Shown here in pieces: positions 10,552-19,892 of a stretch of DNA of 64,000 bases. Origin of the DNA: Paucibacter sp. TC2R-5 (lineage in GTDB: Bacteria; Pseudomonadota; Gammaproteobacteria; Burkholderiales; Burkholderiaceae_C); assembly GCF_025717605.1 (NCBI RefSeq), contig NZ_JAJIRQ010000011.1:31208-95207 (forward strand). The letters are read 5' to 3'. The notes beneath the pieces were generated by a model that saw only the letters and a program-made list of their open reading frames with translations, did no database searches and had not been told where the DNA came from. The translations under genes and the position numbers were made by a program. Position 1 is the first letter of the stretch, and the number at the start of each line of letters is the position of its first letter.

Positions 10552-11985
10552 ATGACCCGTGCCACCAAGATCGTTGCCACCCTCGGCCCAGCCTCTTCAT
10601 CACCGGAGATTCTTGAGCGGATGATCCGGGCCGGCGTGGATGTGGTGCGGCTGAACTTCTCGCATGGCAAGGCGCAGGATCACATCGATCGTGCCCGCAT
10701 GGTGCGGGAAGCGGCGATGGCCGCCGGCAAGGCCGTCGCCATCATGGCCGATATGCAGGGGCCGAAGATCCGTGTCGGCAAGTTCGAGAACGGCAAGATT
10801 GAGTTGATCAATGGCGAGCGTTTCATTCTCGATGCCGACCGTACCGAACTCGGCAACGAGGAAGCCGTCGGCCTTGATTACAAAGAGCTGCCGCGCGATG
10901 TAAAGCCCGGCGACACGCTGCTATTGAACGACGGCCTCTTGGTGCTGACGGTCGAAGCAGTGCGCGGCGCTGCGGTGCACACCATCGTTAAGCTTGGCGG
11001 CGAGCTGTCCAATAACAAGGGCATCAACAAGCAAGGTGGCGGACTGACCGCGCCCGCGCTGACTGCCAAGGACATGGAAGACATCAAGACCGCGATGAGC
11101 TTCCGCTGCGAGTACTTGGCGATCAGCTTCCCCAAGAACGCCACCGATATGGAGATGGCCCGCCAATTGGCCAATATGGCAGGCGAACCCTATAACCACA
11201 AGCCCAGCATGATCGCCAAGATCGAGCGCTCGGAAGCGATTCCACACCTCGAGGCGATCCTGAAGGCCAGTGACGGCATCATGGTCGCGCGTGGCGACTT
11301 GGCGGTTGAAGTCGGCAACGCGGCGGTGCCGGCGCTGCAAAAGCGCATGATCAAGATGGCGTTGGCGCTGGACAAGGTGGCGATCACCGCGACCCAGATG
11401 ATGGAGTCGATGATCATCAATCCGGTGCCTACGCGTGCCGAAGTGTCCGACGTTGCTAACGCCGTGCTTGATGGCACTGATGCGGTGATGCTGAGCGCCG
11501 AGACGGCCGCCGGCAAATTCCCGGTTGAGACCATCGAGCAGATGGCGGCGATTGCTTTGGAGGCCGAGCGCGCCGAGTTCGTCACGCTCGACACCGACTT
11601 CGCTGGCCGCCAATTCGGCCGTATCGATCAGTCGATTGCGATGGGCGCGCTGTTCACCGCGCATCACCTGGGCTGCAAGGCGATCCTGGCCTTGACCGAG
11701 TCGGGATCGACCGCCTTGTGGATGAGCCGTCACCGCATTCAGGTGCCTATCTATGCATTGACCACGCAGGAAATCAGCCAGCGCAAGATGACGCTGTACC
11801 GCAATGTGCGGCCTTTGCTGATGCCCAAGTTCGAAGACCGTGACACCGCGCTGGCGGCGGCCGAGAAGATTCTGGTCGACAAGGGCGTGTTGATGCCGGG
11901 CGACACTTATGCGATCACCTGCGGTGAGCCAATGGGCTACCCAGGCGGCACGAATATGTTGAAGGTCTGCCGCGTCGGCGGGTAA
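10552..11985 (+). CDS. pyk: Pyruvate kinase
   Basis: Converts phosphoenolpyruvate + ADP to pyruvate + ATP. The 477-residue protein starts with the family's T-R-A-T-K-I-V-A-T-L-G-P-A-S, has the A and B domains with M-Q-G-P-K-I-R, the catalytic region M-I-A-K-I-E-R-S-E-A, and M-V-A-R-G-D-L, A-T-Q-M-M-E-S-M; the C-terminal effector-binding domain ends near T-N-M-L-K-V. GAGAGCCCG just before the start can act as a weak ribosome-binding site. It lies 84 bases after maeB. Length and motifs are normal. Confidence 0.97.
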   Translation: MTRATKIVATLGPASSSPEILERMIRAGVDVVRLNFSHGKAQDHIDRARMVREAAMAAGKAVAIMADMQGPKIRVGKFENGKIELINGERFILDADRTELGNEEAVGLDYKELPRDVKPGDTLLLNDGLLVLTVEAVRGAAVHTIVKLGGELSNNKGINKQGGGLTAPALTAKDMEDIKTAMSFRCEYLAISFPKNATDMEMARQLANMAGEPYNHKPSMIAKIERSEAIPHLEAILKASDGIMVARGDLAVEVGNAAVPALQKRMIKMALALDKVAITATQMMESMIINPVPTRAEVSDVANAVLDGTDAVMLSAETAAGKFPVETIEQMAAIALEAERAEFVTLDTDFAGRQFGRIDQSIAMGALFTAHHLGCKAILALTESGSTALWMSRHRIQVPIYALTTQEISQRKMTLYRNVRPLLMPKFEDRDTALAAAEKILVDKGVLMPGDTYAITCGEPMGYPGGTNMLKVCRVGG

Positions 11986-12027
11986 TCCGCAAGTTTTGGC
12001 GGGCCAGCGGCCCGCTATAGTCGGCGC

Positions 12028-12999
12028 ATGAACTTGCGCCTGCGTCATCATTTGCGCCGAACCTGGGCCACCGTTTTTTTGGCCGGATGGGTTCTCCCGG
12101 GCGTCAGTTCGGCGCTGGAGACGCAGGTCGAGCCGCCGGCAATACGCTGGCTTCTGCTGGACTTTGTGCCCTATCACATGGTGGATGGGCCAAACAAGGG
12201 CACGGGGCTGCGGGATCAATACCTCAGCGCCCTGATCAAGCGCATGCCCGAGTACCGCCATGTGCTTGAGGTCAGCAGCACCGAGCGGATCTTTCAATAC
12301 ATGCAAAGTGGGCAGCCAGTCTGCACGCTGTCGATGTTGAAGGTGCCGGAGCGTGAGGCCTATACGGTCTTTGGTAGCGAAGCCTTCTTCATTCAACTGC
12401 CGCCGGTGCTGATTGTGCGGCGCGGCTATGTGCCGCCGGGGGGCTGGAAGAAGCGCCCGCGCGGCGATATTTCCCTGGCCGAGTTGCTGCAGTCGCCCGA
12501 GGTGCGGGTCGGCACCTTGCCCAAGCGGCGCTTTGGCTTGGGGATCGATGAGGCCTTGAAGCAAGCCCGCGCCAGCCGGCCGGAGCAGGTGCTGGACTTC
12601 AGCGAGTACGGGCTGCTGTCCGGCCTTTTGCACACCCTGGGGCGCAAGCGCTTTGATGTGACCCTGGGCTATTCGATCGAGGTCGAGCAGTTGCGCAAGA
12701 CCCAGCCCGATTTGGGTGACTTTGAATATTTGCCGCTGGTGGAGGCACCGGGCTTGATTGTTACTTATCCGTCTTGCAGTCGCACGCCTTGGGGCAAGCA
12801 GGTCATCCAGACGATTGACCAATTGCCGGGCATGGAGGCCGAGCGGGCCTTGCTGCGCGAGCGCTATGAAGCGCTGCTGCCGCCCAGCGAACGGCAGGTT
12901 TACCGGGCACGTATGGCGGCCTTGAATGCCAGCGCTGCGGCACAGCCTGCGCCCCCGGCACCTATCCAAGCGGAGCAGCCCAAGCCGGGGGCGCGCTGA
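12028..12999 (+). CDS. Periplasmic solute-binding-like protein (TIGR02285-like)
   Basis: A 323-residue exported protein with a signal peptide (cleavage after about residue 29, V-S-S-A). The mature part resembles the periplasmic binding-protein fold of family 3 (amino-acid binding-like): W-L-L-L-D-F-V-P-Y-H followed by a long alpha/beta region, with a predicted cysteine pair (Cys at P-V-C-T-L and S-C-S-R-T). This sub-group is often found without transporter genes, and none is nearby. The C-terminus is an Ala/Pro-rich, probably disordered tail. The following gene is a second binding-protein-like gene, so the two may work together; the ligand is unknown. Confidence 0.7.
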   Translation: MNLRLRHHLRRTWATVFLAGWVLPGVSSALETQVEPPAIRWLLLDFVPYHMVDGPNKGTGLRDQYLSALIKRMPEYRHVLEVSSTERIFQYMQSGQPVCTLSMLKVPEREAYTVFGSEAFFIQLPPVLIVRRGYVPPGGWKKRPRGDISLAELLQSPEVRVGTLPKRRFGLGIDEALKQARASRPEQVLDFSEYGLLSGLLHTLGRKRFDVTLGYSIEVEQLRKTQPDLGDFEYLPLVEAPGLIVTYPSCSRTPWGKQVIQTIDQLPGMEAERALLRERYEALLPPSERQVYRARMAALNASAAAQPAPPAPIQAEQPKPGAR

Positions 13000-13032
13000 T
13001 TGAGCGCAAAGCCGGTTGCGCTAGGCACCCAG

Positions 13033-13800
13033 ATGGCTGAACCCGGTTTATGGATGCGACGACGCGATGCCTTATTGGCGGGCGGCGCGCTGGCACTCTC
13101 AAAACAGGTGGCCGCAAATGCGAATGCACTGACGCAGGCTTGGCTGCCAGTGCCGATCGCAGTCAGTGAATCCAGTCGCCGACCTTTTGTGACGCAAATG
13201 CTCAAGCTGATCGGGCAGGCTGCGCGCATTGAATGGCAGATCCAAGCCGTGCCCTGGGCGCGTTTGCTCTTGATGGCCGAGCGCGGCCAGGCGCTGGCAT
13301 TCGGGGTCTCGCGCAGCGCCAGTCGAGAGCAGCAGTTCGAGTTCAGCCAACCGGTGTTTGATAACCATGTCTGGATGGTGGTGCGCCGCGATCGCTCGCT
13401 CAATTACCGCAGCCTGGCAGATCTGGGTGCTCGTACCCTCTGTGTTACCCGCGGCATCAGCTACGGCTCTGCCTTTGAGGCAGCGAAACAAGCCGCTCTG
13501 TTCAGGGTCGAGCAAGTCGATGGTGATCTGGCGGCGCGTACGCGCATGTTGATGGCCGGGCGCTGCGATGTGATGCTGACATCTCACCGCAGCCCGCAGC
13601 CTTGGGCGGTGGAGCAGGTCTTGCGCCGGGAGTCCGGCCATGCGGCGGGAATCGCCGTGCTGCCGGAGCCTATGCAGGTGGACCCGGTGCATTTTGTGGC
13701 GGCACGCGGACATGAGCTTGCCCGGGTCTTGCCTCGTTTGAATGCCGCCATGCGAAAGGAGGCCGAGGCGATGCGGGCCTTGATCAGCAGCGAACTTTGA
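13033..13800 (+). CDS. Second periplasmic solute-binding-like protein, possible Tat signal
   Basis: About 255 residues. The N-terminus has M-R-R-R-D-A-L-L-A-G-G-A-L-A-L, a twin-arginine-like signal, then a family-3 binding-protein-like domain (S-E-S-S-R-R-P-F, W-A-R-L-L-L-M-A-E-R-G, F-S-Q-P-V-F-D, R-x-L-x-D-L). The start is uncertain: TTG at 13000 directly follows the previous stop, ATG at 13033 is used here, and ATG at 13054 would leave the shortest signal. It follows the related gene at 12028 almost without a gap, so one transcript is likely. No permease or ATPase lies nearby. A transport-independent sensory or scavenging role is inference only. Confidence 0.7.
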   Translation: MAEPGLWMRRRDALLAGGALALSKQVAANANALTQAWLPVPIAVSESSRRPFVTQMLKLIGQAARIEWQIQAVPWARLLLMAERGQALAFGVSRSASREQQFEFSQPVFDNHVWMVVRRDRSLNYRSLADLGARTLCVTRGISYGSAFEAAKQAALFRVEQVDGDLAARTRMLMAGRCDVMLTSHRSPQPWAVEQVLRRESGHAAGIAVLPEPMQVDPVHFVAARGHELARVLPRLNAAMRKEAEAMRALISSEL

Positions 13801-13820
13801 GCCCGGGAAACCCTGTCAGA

Positions 13821-14840
13821 TCAGGCGTTCTGCGCGCTTTTCACCAAGGCGGCAATGCGCGGCGTCATATGCGTGGGCAGTAGTTCCACTTCCTGATGCG
13901 CTTTGGCGAAGACGCGGAACAACTCGTCGGTGAAGCCGTGGCCTACATCGACGACACCGTCGAAATTGATCTCGGCGCGCTTGAACATCGGCAGGCGTGC
14001 CGCCACCCGGCGAGCCTGCGCGCGCGAGTCCAGCGGCTGACCCGGCCCGGCTAGCAGGCGCAGCGCAATGGTGGTGTGGTCAAACTCGATGCCGCTGCCG
14101 TCCAGGCTCCATGCCTCCAAGACCTGGTCCAGCGTGCGCTTGGTGTCGAGGGAGATCGACATATAGATCGAGCTGCCCTGGCGCGGCATCGGCCGGCCCG
14201 GTTGCCAACCGCCGCTTTCCCAGGCGCGGCGCTGGAAGGCGGTGCCATTGGCGTGGATATCGAACACATCGGCCAGCTGCGAGCTGAAAAACAGGCCGCG
14301 GCCGGTGTGCATCTCAGGCTGGCTGGTCAGTCGTCCCTTGCTCAACTCCAGCATCGCATGCTGGGCATTGGCAATGTCAAAAGCCGAGCAGATCTTGTCG
14401 AACACGCCGCAGCCGTCGTCGGATACCAAAAGCTGCGCGTGGCTGGGGGTTTGGCGCAGAGAGACGGTGACGCTGCTGCCGCCGCTGTGATCGGCGGCGT
14501 TGTTGACCAATTCGGTGAAGCCATGCTGGATCATCCGCGCAACATGGGGCGGGAGGTCGAAATTCGGGGCAAAGTCGCGTTGCCAAGGGATGTCTTCTTG
14601 CAGGCCGTACAGCGTGTAGCTGCGTGCGACCTGGCGCAAGTGGCCAGGGCCATAGACCGGCCGGCGGTCGCTGCCGCTGCGGCGCAACCAGTTGGCATCA
14701 ACCAGGCGGCGCAAGGCGGCCAGCGAGGCGCGCCGGCTGGCACCGGTGCGCTCCTCCAGATGGCTGGCCAGGTCGTGCGAATGCTCGCGCGCGGCAGCGG
14801 TGATCCAGAGCGTCAATTGGTCAATGGCTAAACGTGTCAT
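13821..14840 (-). CDS. HTH - histidine-kinase-like ATPase - DUF4325 (STAS-like) regulator
   Basis: A 339-residue cytoplasmic protein with an unusual domain order. Residues about 18-65 form a winged-helix-like region (L-E-E-R-T-G-A-S-R-R-A-S-L-A-A-L-R-R-L-V); about 100-200 form a GHKL ATPase of the anti-sigma type, with N-box E-L-V-N-N-A-A-D-H-S, G1 D-D-G-C-G-V-F-D and G2 H-T-G-R-G-L; residues about 225-335 are a DUF4325 STAS-like domain (N-F-D-G-V-V-D-V-G-H-G-F-T-D-E). There is no phosphoacceptor histidine domain or membrane segment. AAGGGAG about 9 bases before the ATG at 14840 decides this start over a longer one. It is convergent with the binding-protein gene and divergent from fba. A partner-switching role is plausible but not shown. 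Confidence 0.8.
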   Translation of the reverse strand: MTRLAIDQLTLWITAAAREHSHDLASHLEERTGASRRASLAALRRLVDANWLRRSGSDRRPVYGPGHLRQVARSYTLYGLQEDIPWQRDFAPNFDLPPHVARMIQHGFTELVNNAADHSGGSSVTVSLRQTPSHAQLLVSDDGCGVFDKICSAFDIANAQHAMLELSKGRLTSQPEMHTGRGLFFSSQLADVFDIHANGTAFQRRAWESGGWQPGRPMPRQGSSIYMSISLDTKRTLDQVLEAWSLDGSGIEFDHTTIALRLLAGPGQPLDSRAQARRVAARLPMFKRAEINFDGVVDVGHGFTDELFRVFAKAHQEVELLPTHMTPRIAALVKSAQNA

Positions 14841-14950
14841 GCAGTACTCCCTTGAGCCTAGTGTCAGCGGCTTCAAACTTCGCTAAGCCGTGAAAAATAG
14901 GGCACAGCGAGCCTAAATGCTCGGGCGCTGGCGCACAAGCGAGTCAGCCC

Positions 14951-14982
14951 TTGCTTATGCGCGGCAAAGCCGCCGCTAGAAT
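14951..14982 (+). promoter_or_regulatory. Possible fba promoter region
   Basis: A TAGAAT hexamer at 14977-14982 could be a -10 box for fba, about 104 bases before its start; upstream candidates for a -35 box (CTTATG at 17-bp spacing, TTGCTT at 20 bp) are weak. The spacer between 14841 and 15085 otherwise shows no gene, so the leader of fba would be about 100 nt long. Confidence 0.3.
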
Positions 14983-15085
14983 CGCCGCCAGTTACAACGC
15001 GGTTACATGCCCCAAGACCCGGTTTTGGCGCTAGGCTGCGTTCGCAGGGTTTTTTACGGTTTTTAACTTCCCAAGGGACTCTCTC

Positions 15086-16150
15086 ATGGCTCTCGTTTCA
15101 ATGCGCCAACTGCTGGATCATGCCGCCGTCAATGGCTATGGCATCCCGGCCTTCAATGTCAACAATCTGGAGCAGGTCCAGGCCATCATGATGGCCGCCG
15201 ACGAGCTCAACGCGCCGGTGATCATGCAGGCCAGTGCCGGTGCACGCAAATACGCGGGCGAGCACTTTCTGAAGCACTTGATCCAGGCTGCGGTGGAAAG
15301 CTATCCGCATATCCCCGTCGTGATGCACCAGGATCATGGCCAGAGCCCGGCTGTCTGCCAGGGCGCGATCGACCTGGGCTTCTCCTCGGTGATGATGGAC
15401 GGCTCGCTCGAGGCGGACGGCAAGACCATCGCCAGCTATGAGTACAACGTCGATGTGACCCGCAAGGTCGTCGACATGGCGCATGCCTTGGGCGTGACGG
15501 TCGAGGGCGAGTTGGGCTGCCTGGGCTCCTTGGAGACCATGCAGGGTGACAAGGAAGACGGCCACGGCACCGACGCGGTGATGACCCATGCCGAATTGTT
15601 GACCGACCCCGAGCAGGCTGCCGACTTCGTCCAGCGCACCCAGCTCGACGCGCTGGCCATCGCCATTGGCACCAGCCATGGCGCTTACAAATTCACTCGC
15701 AAGCCCACCGGCGACATCTTGGCGATTGGCCGGGTAAAGGAAATCCACGCCCGCCTGCCCAATACCCACCTGGTGATGCATGGCTCGTCGAGCGTGCCGC
15801 AAGACCTGCTGGCCAAGATCCGCGAGTTCGGCGGCGATATGGGGCAGACCTTCGGCGTGCCGGTCGAAGAGATCCAGGAAGCGATCAAGCACGGCGTGCG
15901 CAAAATCAATATCGACACCGATATTCGCTTGGCGATGACGGCGGCGGTGCGCGAGTTCTTCGTCAAGAACCCGAGTAAGTTCGACCCGCGCGAGTTCCTC
16001 AAACCCGCCCGCGATGCCGCCAAAGTCATCGTGCGCCAGCGCTTTCAAGAGTTCGGCTGCGAAGGCCAGGCCGGCAAGATCAAGGCGCGTTCCTTGGTCG
16101 ATGTAGCCGCAGCCTACGCCCGGGGTGAGCTGAATCAAATGATCAAGTAA
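15086..16150 (+). CDS. fba: Class II fructose-bisphosphate aldolase, Calvin-cycle subtype
   Basis: Reversible aldol cleavage of fructose-1,6-bisphosphate in glycolysis and gluconeogenesis. The 354-residue protein matches the CbbA/FbaA-type class II enzyme: [10 protein letters not shown] at the N-terminus, zinc ligands in V-M-H-Q-D-H-G-Q, then D-G-S, G-E-L-G-C-L-G, and H-G-S-S-S and N-I-D-T-D in the C-terminal half. AAGGGA lies about 9 bases before the start. The gene stands alone between a divergent regulator and purC, with its own strong terminator. No Rubisco genes are here, so the subtype name does not imply autotrophy. Confidence 0.96.
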   Translation: MALVSMRQLLDHAAVNGYGIPAFNVNNLEQVQAIMMAADELNAPVIMQASAGARKYAGEHFLKHLIQAAVESYPHIPVVMHQDHGQSPAVCQGAIDLGFSSVMMDGSLEADGKTIASYEYNVDVTRKVVDMAHALGVTVEGELGCLGSLETMQGDKEDGHGTDAVMTHAELLTDPEQAADFVQRTQLDALAIAIGTSHGAYKFTRKPTGDILAIGRVKEIHARLPNTHLVMHGSSSVPQDLLAKIREFGGDMGQTFGVPVEEIQEAIKHGVRKINIDTDIRLAMTAAVREFFVKNPSKFDPREFLKPARDAAKVIVRQRFQEFGCEGQAGKIKARSLVDVAAAYARGELNQMIK

Positions 16151-16171
16151 TAGGGCGATTCATTCGCTTGG

Positions 16172-16204
16172 AACCCGCTCGGTTTGTGCCTAGCGGGTTT
16201 TTTT
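16172..16204 (+). terminator. Rho-independent terminator after fba
   Basis: AACCCGCT (16172-16179) pairs with AGCGGGTT (16192-16199) around a 12-nt loop and is followed by a run of T residues. It is a strong intrinsic terminator that separates fba from purC. Confidence 0.9.
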
Positions 16205-16253
16205 ATGCGTGGATTGCCGCCTAAAATCGCGCCCTACCCAACGGACGACCGTC

Positions 16254-17156
16254 ATGACCGCAGCCTTATTGAACTCCACGATCACCTCCTTGCCCCTGAT
16301 TGCCCGTGGCAAGGTGCGCGAGAACTACGCCGTTGGCGACGACCGCATCCTGATGATCGCCAGCGACCGCTTGTCGGCCTTCGACGTCATCATGGGCGAA
16401 CCAATTCCCGGCAAGGGCGCCTTGCTGACGCAGATGGCGCTGTTCTGGTTCGCCAAGCTGGACGGCATCGTGCCGAATCATTTGACCGGCGACGATCCGC
16501 TGTCTGCGGTCAGCAGCGACGCCGAGAAAGCCCAGGTCAAGGACCGGGCCATGCTGGTCAAGCGCCTGAAGCCGCTGCCGGTCGAGGCTGTGGTGCGCGG
16601 CTATCTGGCCGGCAGCGGCTGGGCCGAGTACAAGGACAAGGGCGAGGTCTGCGGCGTCAAGCTGCCCGCCGGTTTGCAAAACGCATCCAAGCTGCCCGAG
16701 CCGATCTTCACGCCCGCCACCAAGGCCGAAATGGGTGACCATGACGAGAACATTTCCTTCGACGTGATGGTCGGCATCATTGGCCAGGACTTGGCGACGC
16801 GCGTGCGCGATATCTCGATCCAGCTCTACAAACGTGCCGCCGACTTCGCGCTGACCAAGGGCATCATCATTGCCGACACCAAGTTCGAGTTTGGCTTGGA
16901 TGCCGATGGCACGCTGACGCTGATGGATGAGGTCCTGACGCCGGATTCTTCGCGCTATTGGCCGGTCGAGAGCTACCAGGTCGGCATCAACCCGCCCAGC
17001 TATGACAAGCAGTTTGTGCGCGACTGGCTGGAGCAGGCCGAGGTTGACGGCAAGCCCTGGGGCAAGACTGCGCCGGCGCCGGCGCTGCCGGATGCCGTGA
17101 TCGCCAATACGGCGGCCAAGTACCGGGAAGCCTTGCAGCGCTTGACCCAAGCCTGA
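16254..17156 (+). CDS. purC: SAICAR synthase (phosphoribosylaminoimidazole-succinocarboxamide synthase)
   Basis: Joins CAIR and aspartate in purine synthesis, using ATP. The 300-residue protein shows G-K-V-R-E-N-Y near residue 20, [10 protein letters not shown], the [13 protein letters not shown] segment, and [15 protein letters not shown]: all typical. The start at 16254 follows TAAAAT, a possible -10 box about 25-30 bases upstream, which implies a short leader after the fba terminator. purE and purK lie 2.2 kb downstream on the same strand, with two unrelated genes between. Confidence 0.97.
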   Translation: MTAALLNSTITSLPLIARGKVRENYAVGDDRILMIASDRLSAFDVIMGEPIPGKGALLTQMALFWFAKLDGIVPNHLTGDDPLSAVSSDAEKAQVKDRAMLVKRLKPLPVEAVVRGYLAGSGWAEYKDKGEVCGVKLPAGLQNASKLPEPIFTPATKAEMGDHDENISFDVMVGIIGQDLATRVRDISIQLYKRAADFALTKGIIIADTKFEFGLDADGTLTLMDEVLTPDSSRYWPVESYQVGINPPSYDKQFVRDWLEQAEVDGKPWGKTAPAPALPDAVIANTAAKYREALQRLTQA

Positions 17157-17180
17157 GCATGCGTGCATGAGCAACAGGCC

Positions 17181-18281
17181 ATGAGTATCAAGAGCCGCCT
17201 GTTGAAGCGACTCGACGCCGAGATCGCGGCGTCGACGGGCGCGGCGCAGAGCGCCAGCCTTAAGGTGCAGTGCGCCGTGCTGTTTGTGCGTCATGGGCAA
17301 ATGAGCCGTGCGCGTGAAGACTTGACGGCCCTGCATCTGCTGGCCTTTCAGCACCCCAACCCGGAGATTGCCGCTTGGCTGCATTACGCCGAGGGCTTGA
17401 TGAGCTACTACACCGACTTCAGCAGCGCCGCGCAGGAGAAGGTGGTGCGCGCGCATGCGATGGCCAAAGCAGCCGGGCTGAGCGAGTTGTCGGTCCTGTG
17501 TTGCGCCTGGTTGGCGCAGTTTGCCTATCTTCGGCATGATCTACCGGAGATGCTGGCGCAGGTGCGGGCTTGCGATGCACAGGCCAAGCCCGATGACCAT
17601 GACGCGCGCTACCGGCTCTGCACGGTGCTGGGGCTGGCCCATGACCTGACCGGGCGTCCCGACCTTTCGCGTGACTGGTATGCCAAGGCCCGCGCCCATG
17701 CGCAGGCTGAAGGCGACGATGCCTCGCTGTCGGCGCTGATGTACAACATGGCTGCGACCCGCGCGGCGCAGGTGCGGCGCGATGCGCTCTCACAAGGGCT
17801 GGTCAAGCGTTCGGGGCTCTTGCTCGGCGCCGATTCGATCCGGCATTACGACGCTGCGGTTGGCGGCTCGGTGTTGTCGGACCTGACGCCCGTCTTGTGC
17901 GCGCAAATTCTGACCGTTGAGGGCGACTACGCCCAAGCGCGCGCCTTGTTCGAGGAGCATTTGCCGCAGACCATGGTGACCGGCCTGGCCCGCTGGGGCA
18001 GCAGCTTGCTGGCCGATCTGGCTTGGTGCCGGGTCAACTTGGGTCAATCGGAGATGGGCTTGCAGCAAGCTCTTGAGGCCGAGTCGGAACTGGGCGGGCT
18101 GACCGATGCCGATGACAAGGCCTCGACCCACAGTCGTTTAGCGCAGGTTTTTGCGGCCCTGGGTGACAAGGCCAAAGCGGCCCGGCACGAAGAGCTGGCT
18201 ACCCAGTGCTGGTCGACCTTTGCCCAGCAACAGCAAGCTTGGGCGCAAGCCTTGAGTGACTCGGACTTGCGGCCCCGCTGA
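17181..18281 (+). CDS. TPR-like helical protein of unknown function
   Basis: A 366-residue, Ala/Leu-rich, mostly helical soluble protein with no signal peptide or membrane segment. It shows helical hairpins spaced at about 34-40 residues (for example A-R-E-D-L-T-A-L-H-L-L and L-S-R-D-W-Y-A-K-A-R-A-H-A), as in tetratricopeptide-like scaffolds, but no strict TPR consensus. It may be a protein-binding scaffold. GTG at 17163 is an alternative start; the ATG at 17181 leaves a conventional N-terminus. It sits between purC and the convergent cnoX gene. No function can be assigned. Confidence 0.75.
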   Translation: MSIKSRLLKRLDAEIAASTGAAQSASLKVQCAVLFVRHGQMSRAREDLTALHLLAFQHPNPEIAAWLHYAEGLMSYYTDFSSAAQEKVVRAHAMAKAAGLSELSVLCCAWLAQFAYLRHDLPEMLAQVRACDAQAKPDDHDARYRLCTVLGLAHDLTGRPDLSRDWYAKARAHAQAEGDDASLSALMYNMAATRAAQVRRDALSQGLVKRSGLLLGADSIRHYDAAVGGSVLSDLTPVLCAQILTVEGDYAQARALFEEHLPQTMVTGLARWGSSLLADLAWCRVNLGQSEMGLQQALEAESELGGLTDADDKASTHSRLAQVFAALGDKAKAARHEELATQCWSTFAQQQQAWAQALSDSDLRPR

Positions 18282-18296
18282 GGCCAGGCCTCAGCT

Positions 18297-19250
18297 TCAG
18301 TTGAGCGCCATGCTGAGCTTGCGGCGGTACTGGTCCAACAAGGGGTCGCGCGGCACGACCGCGGCTTGGCCCGCCAGTTCCAGCGTTCCCTTGGTCTCGG
18401 TGGCCGCGGCCTTGGGGGCAGGCTTGCTCATCAACTCCAAGATGGCCACATAGGTCTTGCGCGCCAGGCCGTTGTTCCAGGCCTTGTCCCGCATGATGAT
18501 TTCCAGCAACTCATCCATCGCTTCGGTATAGCTCTGCCGGGCGAACAGGCCCTGGGCCAGGGCGAAGCGGGCATCGAAGTCGCGCTTATTGCTGGCAATG
18601 GCGGCTTGCAACTCGGCGGCGTTCAGGCCGGCTTGGGCGCGCTCGGTGGCGGCCAGCCAAGCCCCAAGTGCGGCAAAGCGTGCGTGCGGCGTGATGCTGT
18701 CAGCAGCGCGCGCGGCGACCGGCTCAAAGGCCGCCTTGGCGTCTGCCAGCAAGCCCAGCTCGAGCAAAGCCTTCACATAGTCAAAACGCGCCGCCTCGTT
18801 GGCGGGGTCGGTTTCCAATGCGTTTTGCAGCTTGACGAGCGCGGCTTCCAAGTCACCCTCGGCCATCAAGTCCTCGGCCTCGGCGACGTCTTCCTGTGCC
18901 TCCAGCACCTCGCCGGCGGGCACATGCTTGTCGAGGAACTCGCGGATCTGCGCCTCGGGCACCGCGCCCACAAAACCGTCGACCGGTTGGCCATCCACGA
19001 ACATCACGCAAAAAGGAATGCTGCGCACGCCGAACATCTGGCTCAGCTGGGTGGAGATCTCGGGCACCTCGTCGGCATTCACCTTGGCCAGCTTGAAGCG
19101 GCCGGCATAGGCGACTTCGAGCTTCTCCAGCATAGGGCCGAGCGTGCGGCAAGGGCCGCACCAGGGCGCCCAGATGTCCAGCAGCATCGGTTGCTGCATC
19201 GAGCCGTTGATCAGTTCGGATTCGAAGTTTTGTAGCGTGATGTCTATCAT
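18297..19250 (-). CDS. cnoX: CnoX/YbbN-type chaperedoxin (thioredoxin domain plus TPR)
   Basis: A 317-residue cytoplasmic protein: thioredoxin domain (1-110) followed by a TPR-like helical region (about 120-280). CnoX proteins protect clients from oxidative aggregation and hand them to GroEL or DnaK. The E. coli protein has an inactive S-x-x-C motif; here the active-site motif is W-C-G-P-C with Cys31 and Cys34, so, as in Caulobacter, it may also reduce disulphides. It is convergent with the TPR-like gene (16 bases apart) and divergent from purE. Confidence 0.9.
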   Translation of the reverse strand: MIDITLQNFESELINGSMQQPMLLDIWAPWCGPCRTLGPMLEKLEVAYAGRFKLAKVNADEVPEISTQLSQMFGVRSIPFCVMFVDGQPVDGFVGAVPEAQIREFLDKHVPAGEVLEAQEDVAEAEDLMAEGDLEAALVKLQNALETDPANEAARFDYVKALLELGLLADAKAAFEPVAARAADSITPHARFAALGAWLAATERAQAGLNAAELQAAIASNKRDFDARFALAQGLFARQSYTEAMDELLEIIMRDKAWNNGLARKTYVAILELMSKPAPKAAATETKGTLELAGQAAVVPRDPLLDQYRRKLSMALN

Positions 19251-19388
19251 GGCGAGTGAGCTTGTTGGCGGTTCAACGGCAATTCAAAATGGCTGACGGC
19301 GAGCAAATGGCGCTCGCCGCCTACAATTCAAGGTTTTCTAGTCTTGCAAGCGGGCCTTACAACCGTATAGGACTTGCCGAGCGTCTCA

Positions 19389-19892
19389 ATGAACATAGCA
19401 GCAGCAACTCCTTTGGTCGGCGTGGTGATGGGTTCCAGCAGTGACTGGGACACCATGAAGCATGCGACCGCCATTCTCGCCGAGTTCGGCATCGCCTTTG
19501 AGGCGCGGGTCGTGTCCGCCCACCGCATGCCCGACGATATGTTCGCCTATGCCGAGACGGCGGCCACGCGTGGTCTGCAGGCCATCATTGCCGGCGCCGG
19601 CGGCGCCGCCCATTTGCCGGGCATGTTGGCGGCCAAGACCGAGGTGCCGGTGCTCGGCGTGCCCGTCGCCAGCCGCCATCTGCAAGGGGTTGATTCTTTG
19701 CACTCTATCGTGCAGATGCCCAAGGGCATTCCTGTCGCGACCTTTGCAATCGGCAATGCCGGCGCGGGCAATGCAGCATTGTTTGCCGTCGCAATGCTGG
19801 CCAATCACGATGCCGATTTGCGCGCGCGCTTGACGGCCTACCGGGCCCGCCAGACCGAAGTGGCCCGCGCCATGACACAGGAATTGATCTGA
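19389..19892 (+). CDS. purE: N5-carboxyaminoimidazole ribonucleotide mutase
   Basis: Converts N5-CAIR to CAIR in purine synthesis. The 167-residue protein has [10 protein letters not shown] near the N-terminus, the catalytic-site segment [18 protein letters not shown] and the later G-V-P-V-A-S region. An in-frame TTG at 19374 is an alternative start; ATG 19389 gives a normal length. purK overlaps by one base, so the two subunits of this pathway step are coupled. Confidence 0.97.
   Translation: MNIAAATPLVGVVMGSSSDWDTMKHATAILAEFGIAFEARVVSAHRMPDDMFAYAETAATRGLQAIIAGAGGAAHLPGMLAAKTEVPVLGVPVASRHLQGVDSLHSIVQMPKGIPVATFAIGNAGAGNAALFAVAMLANHDADLRARLTAYRARQTEVARAMTQELI

Noticed and set aside
8911..12969. 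Long open frames on the minus strand opposite maeB and pyk (up to about 680 codons)
   Set aside because: They mirror the codon pattern of GC-rich genes on the other strand, have no start context or recognisable domain, and lie opposite well-known enzymes.
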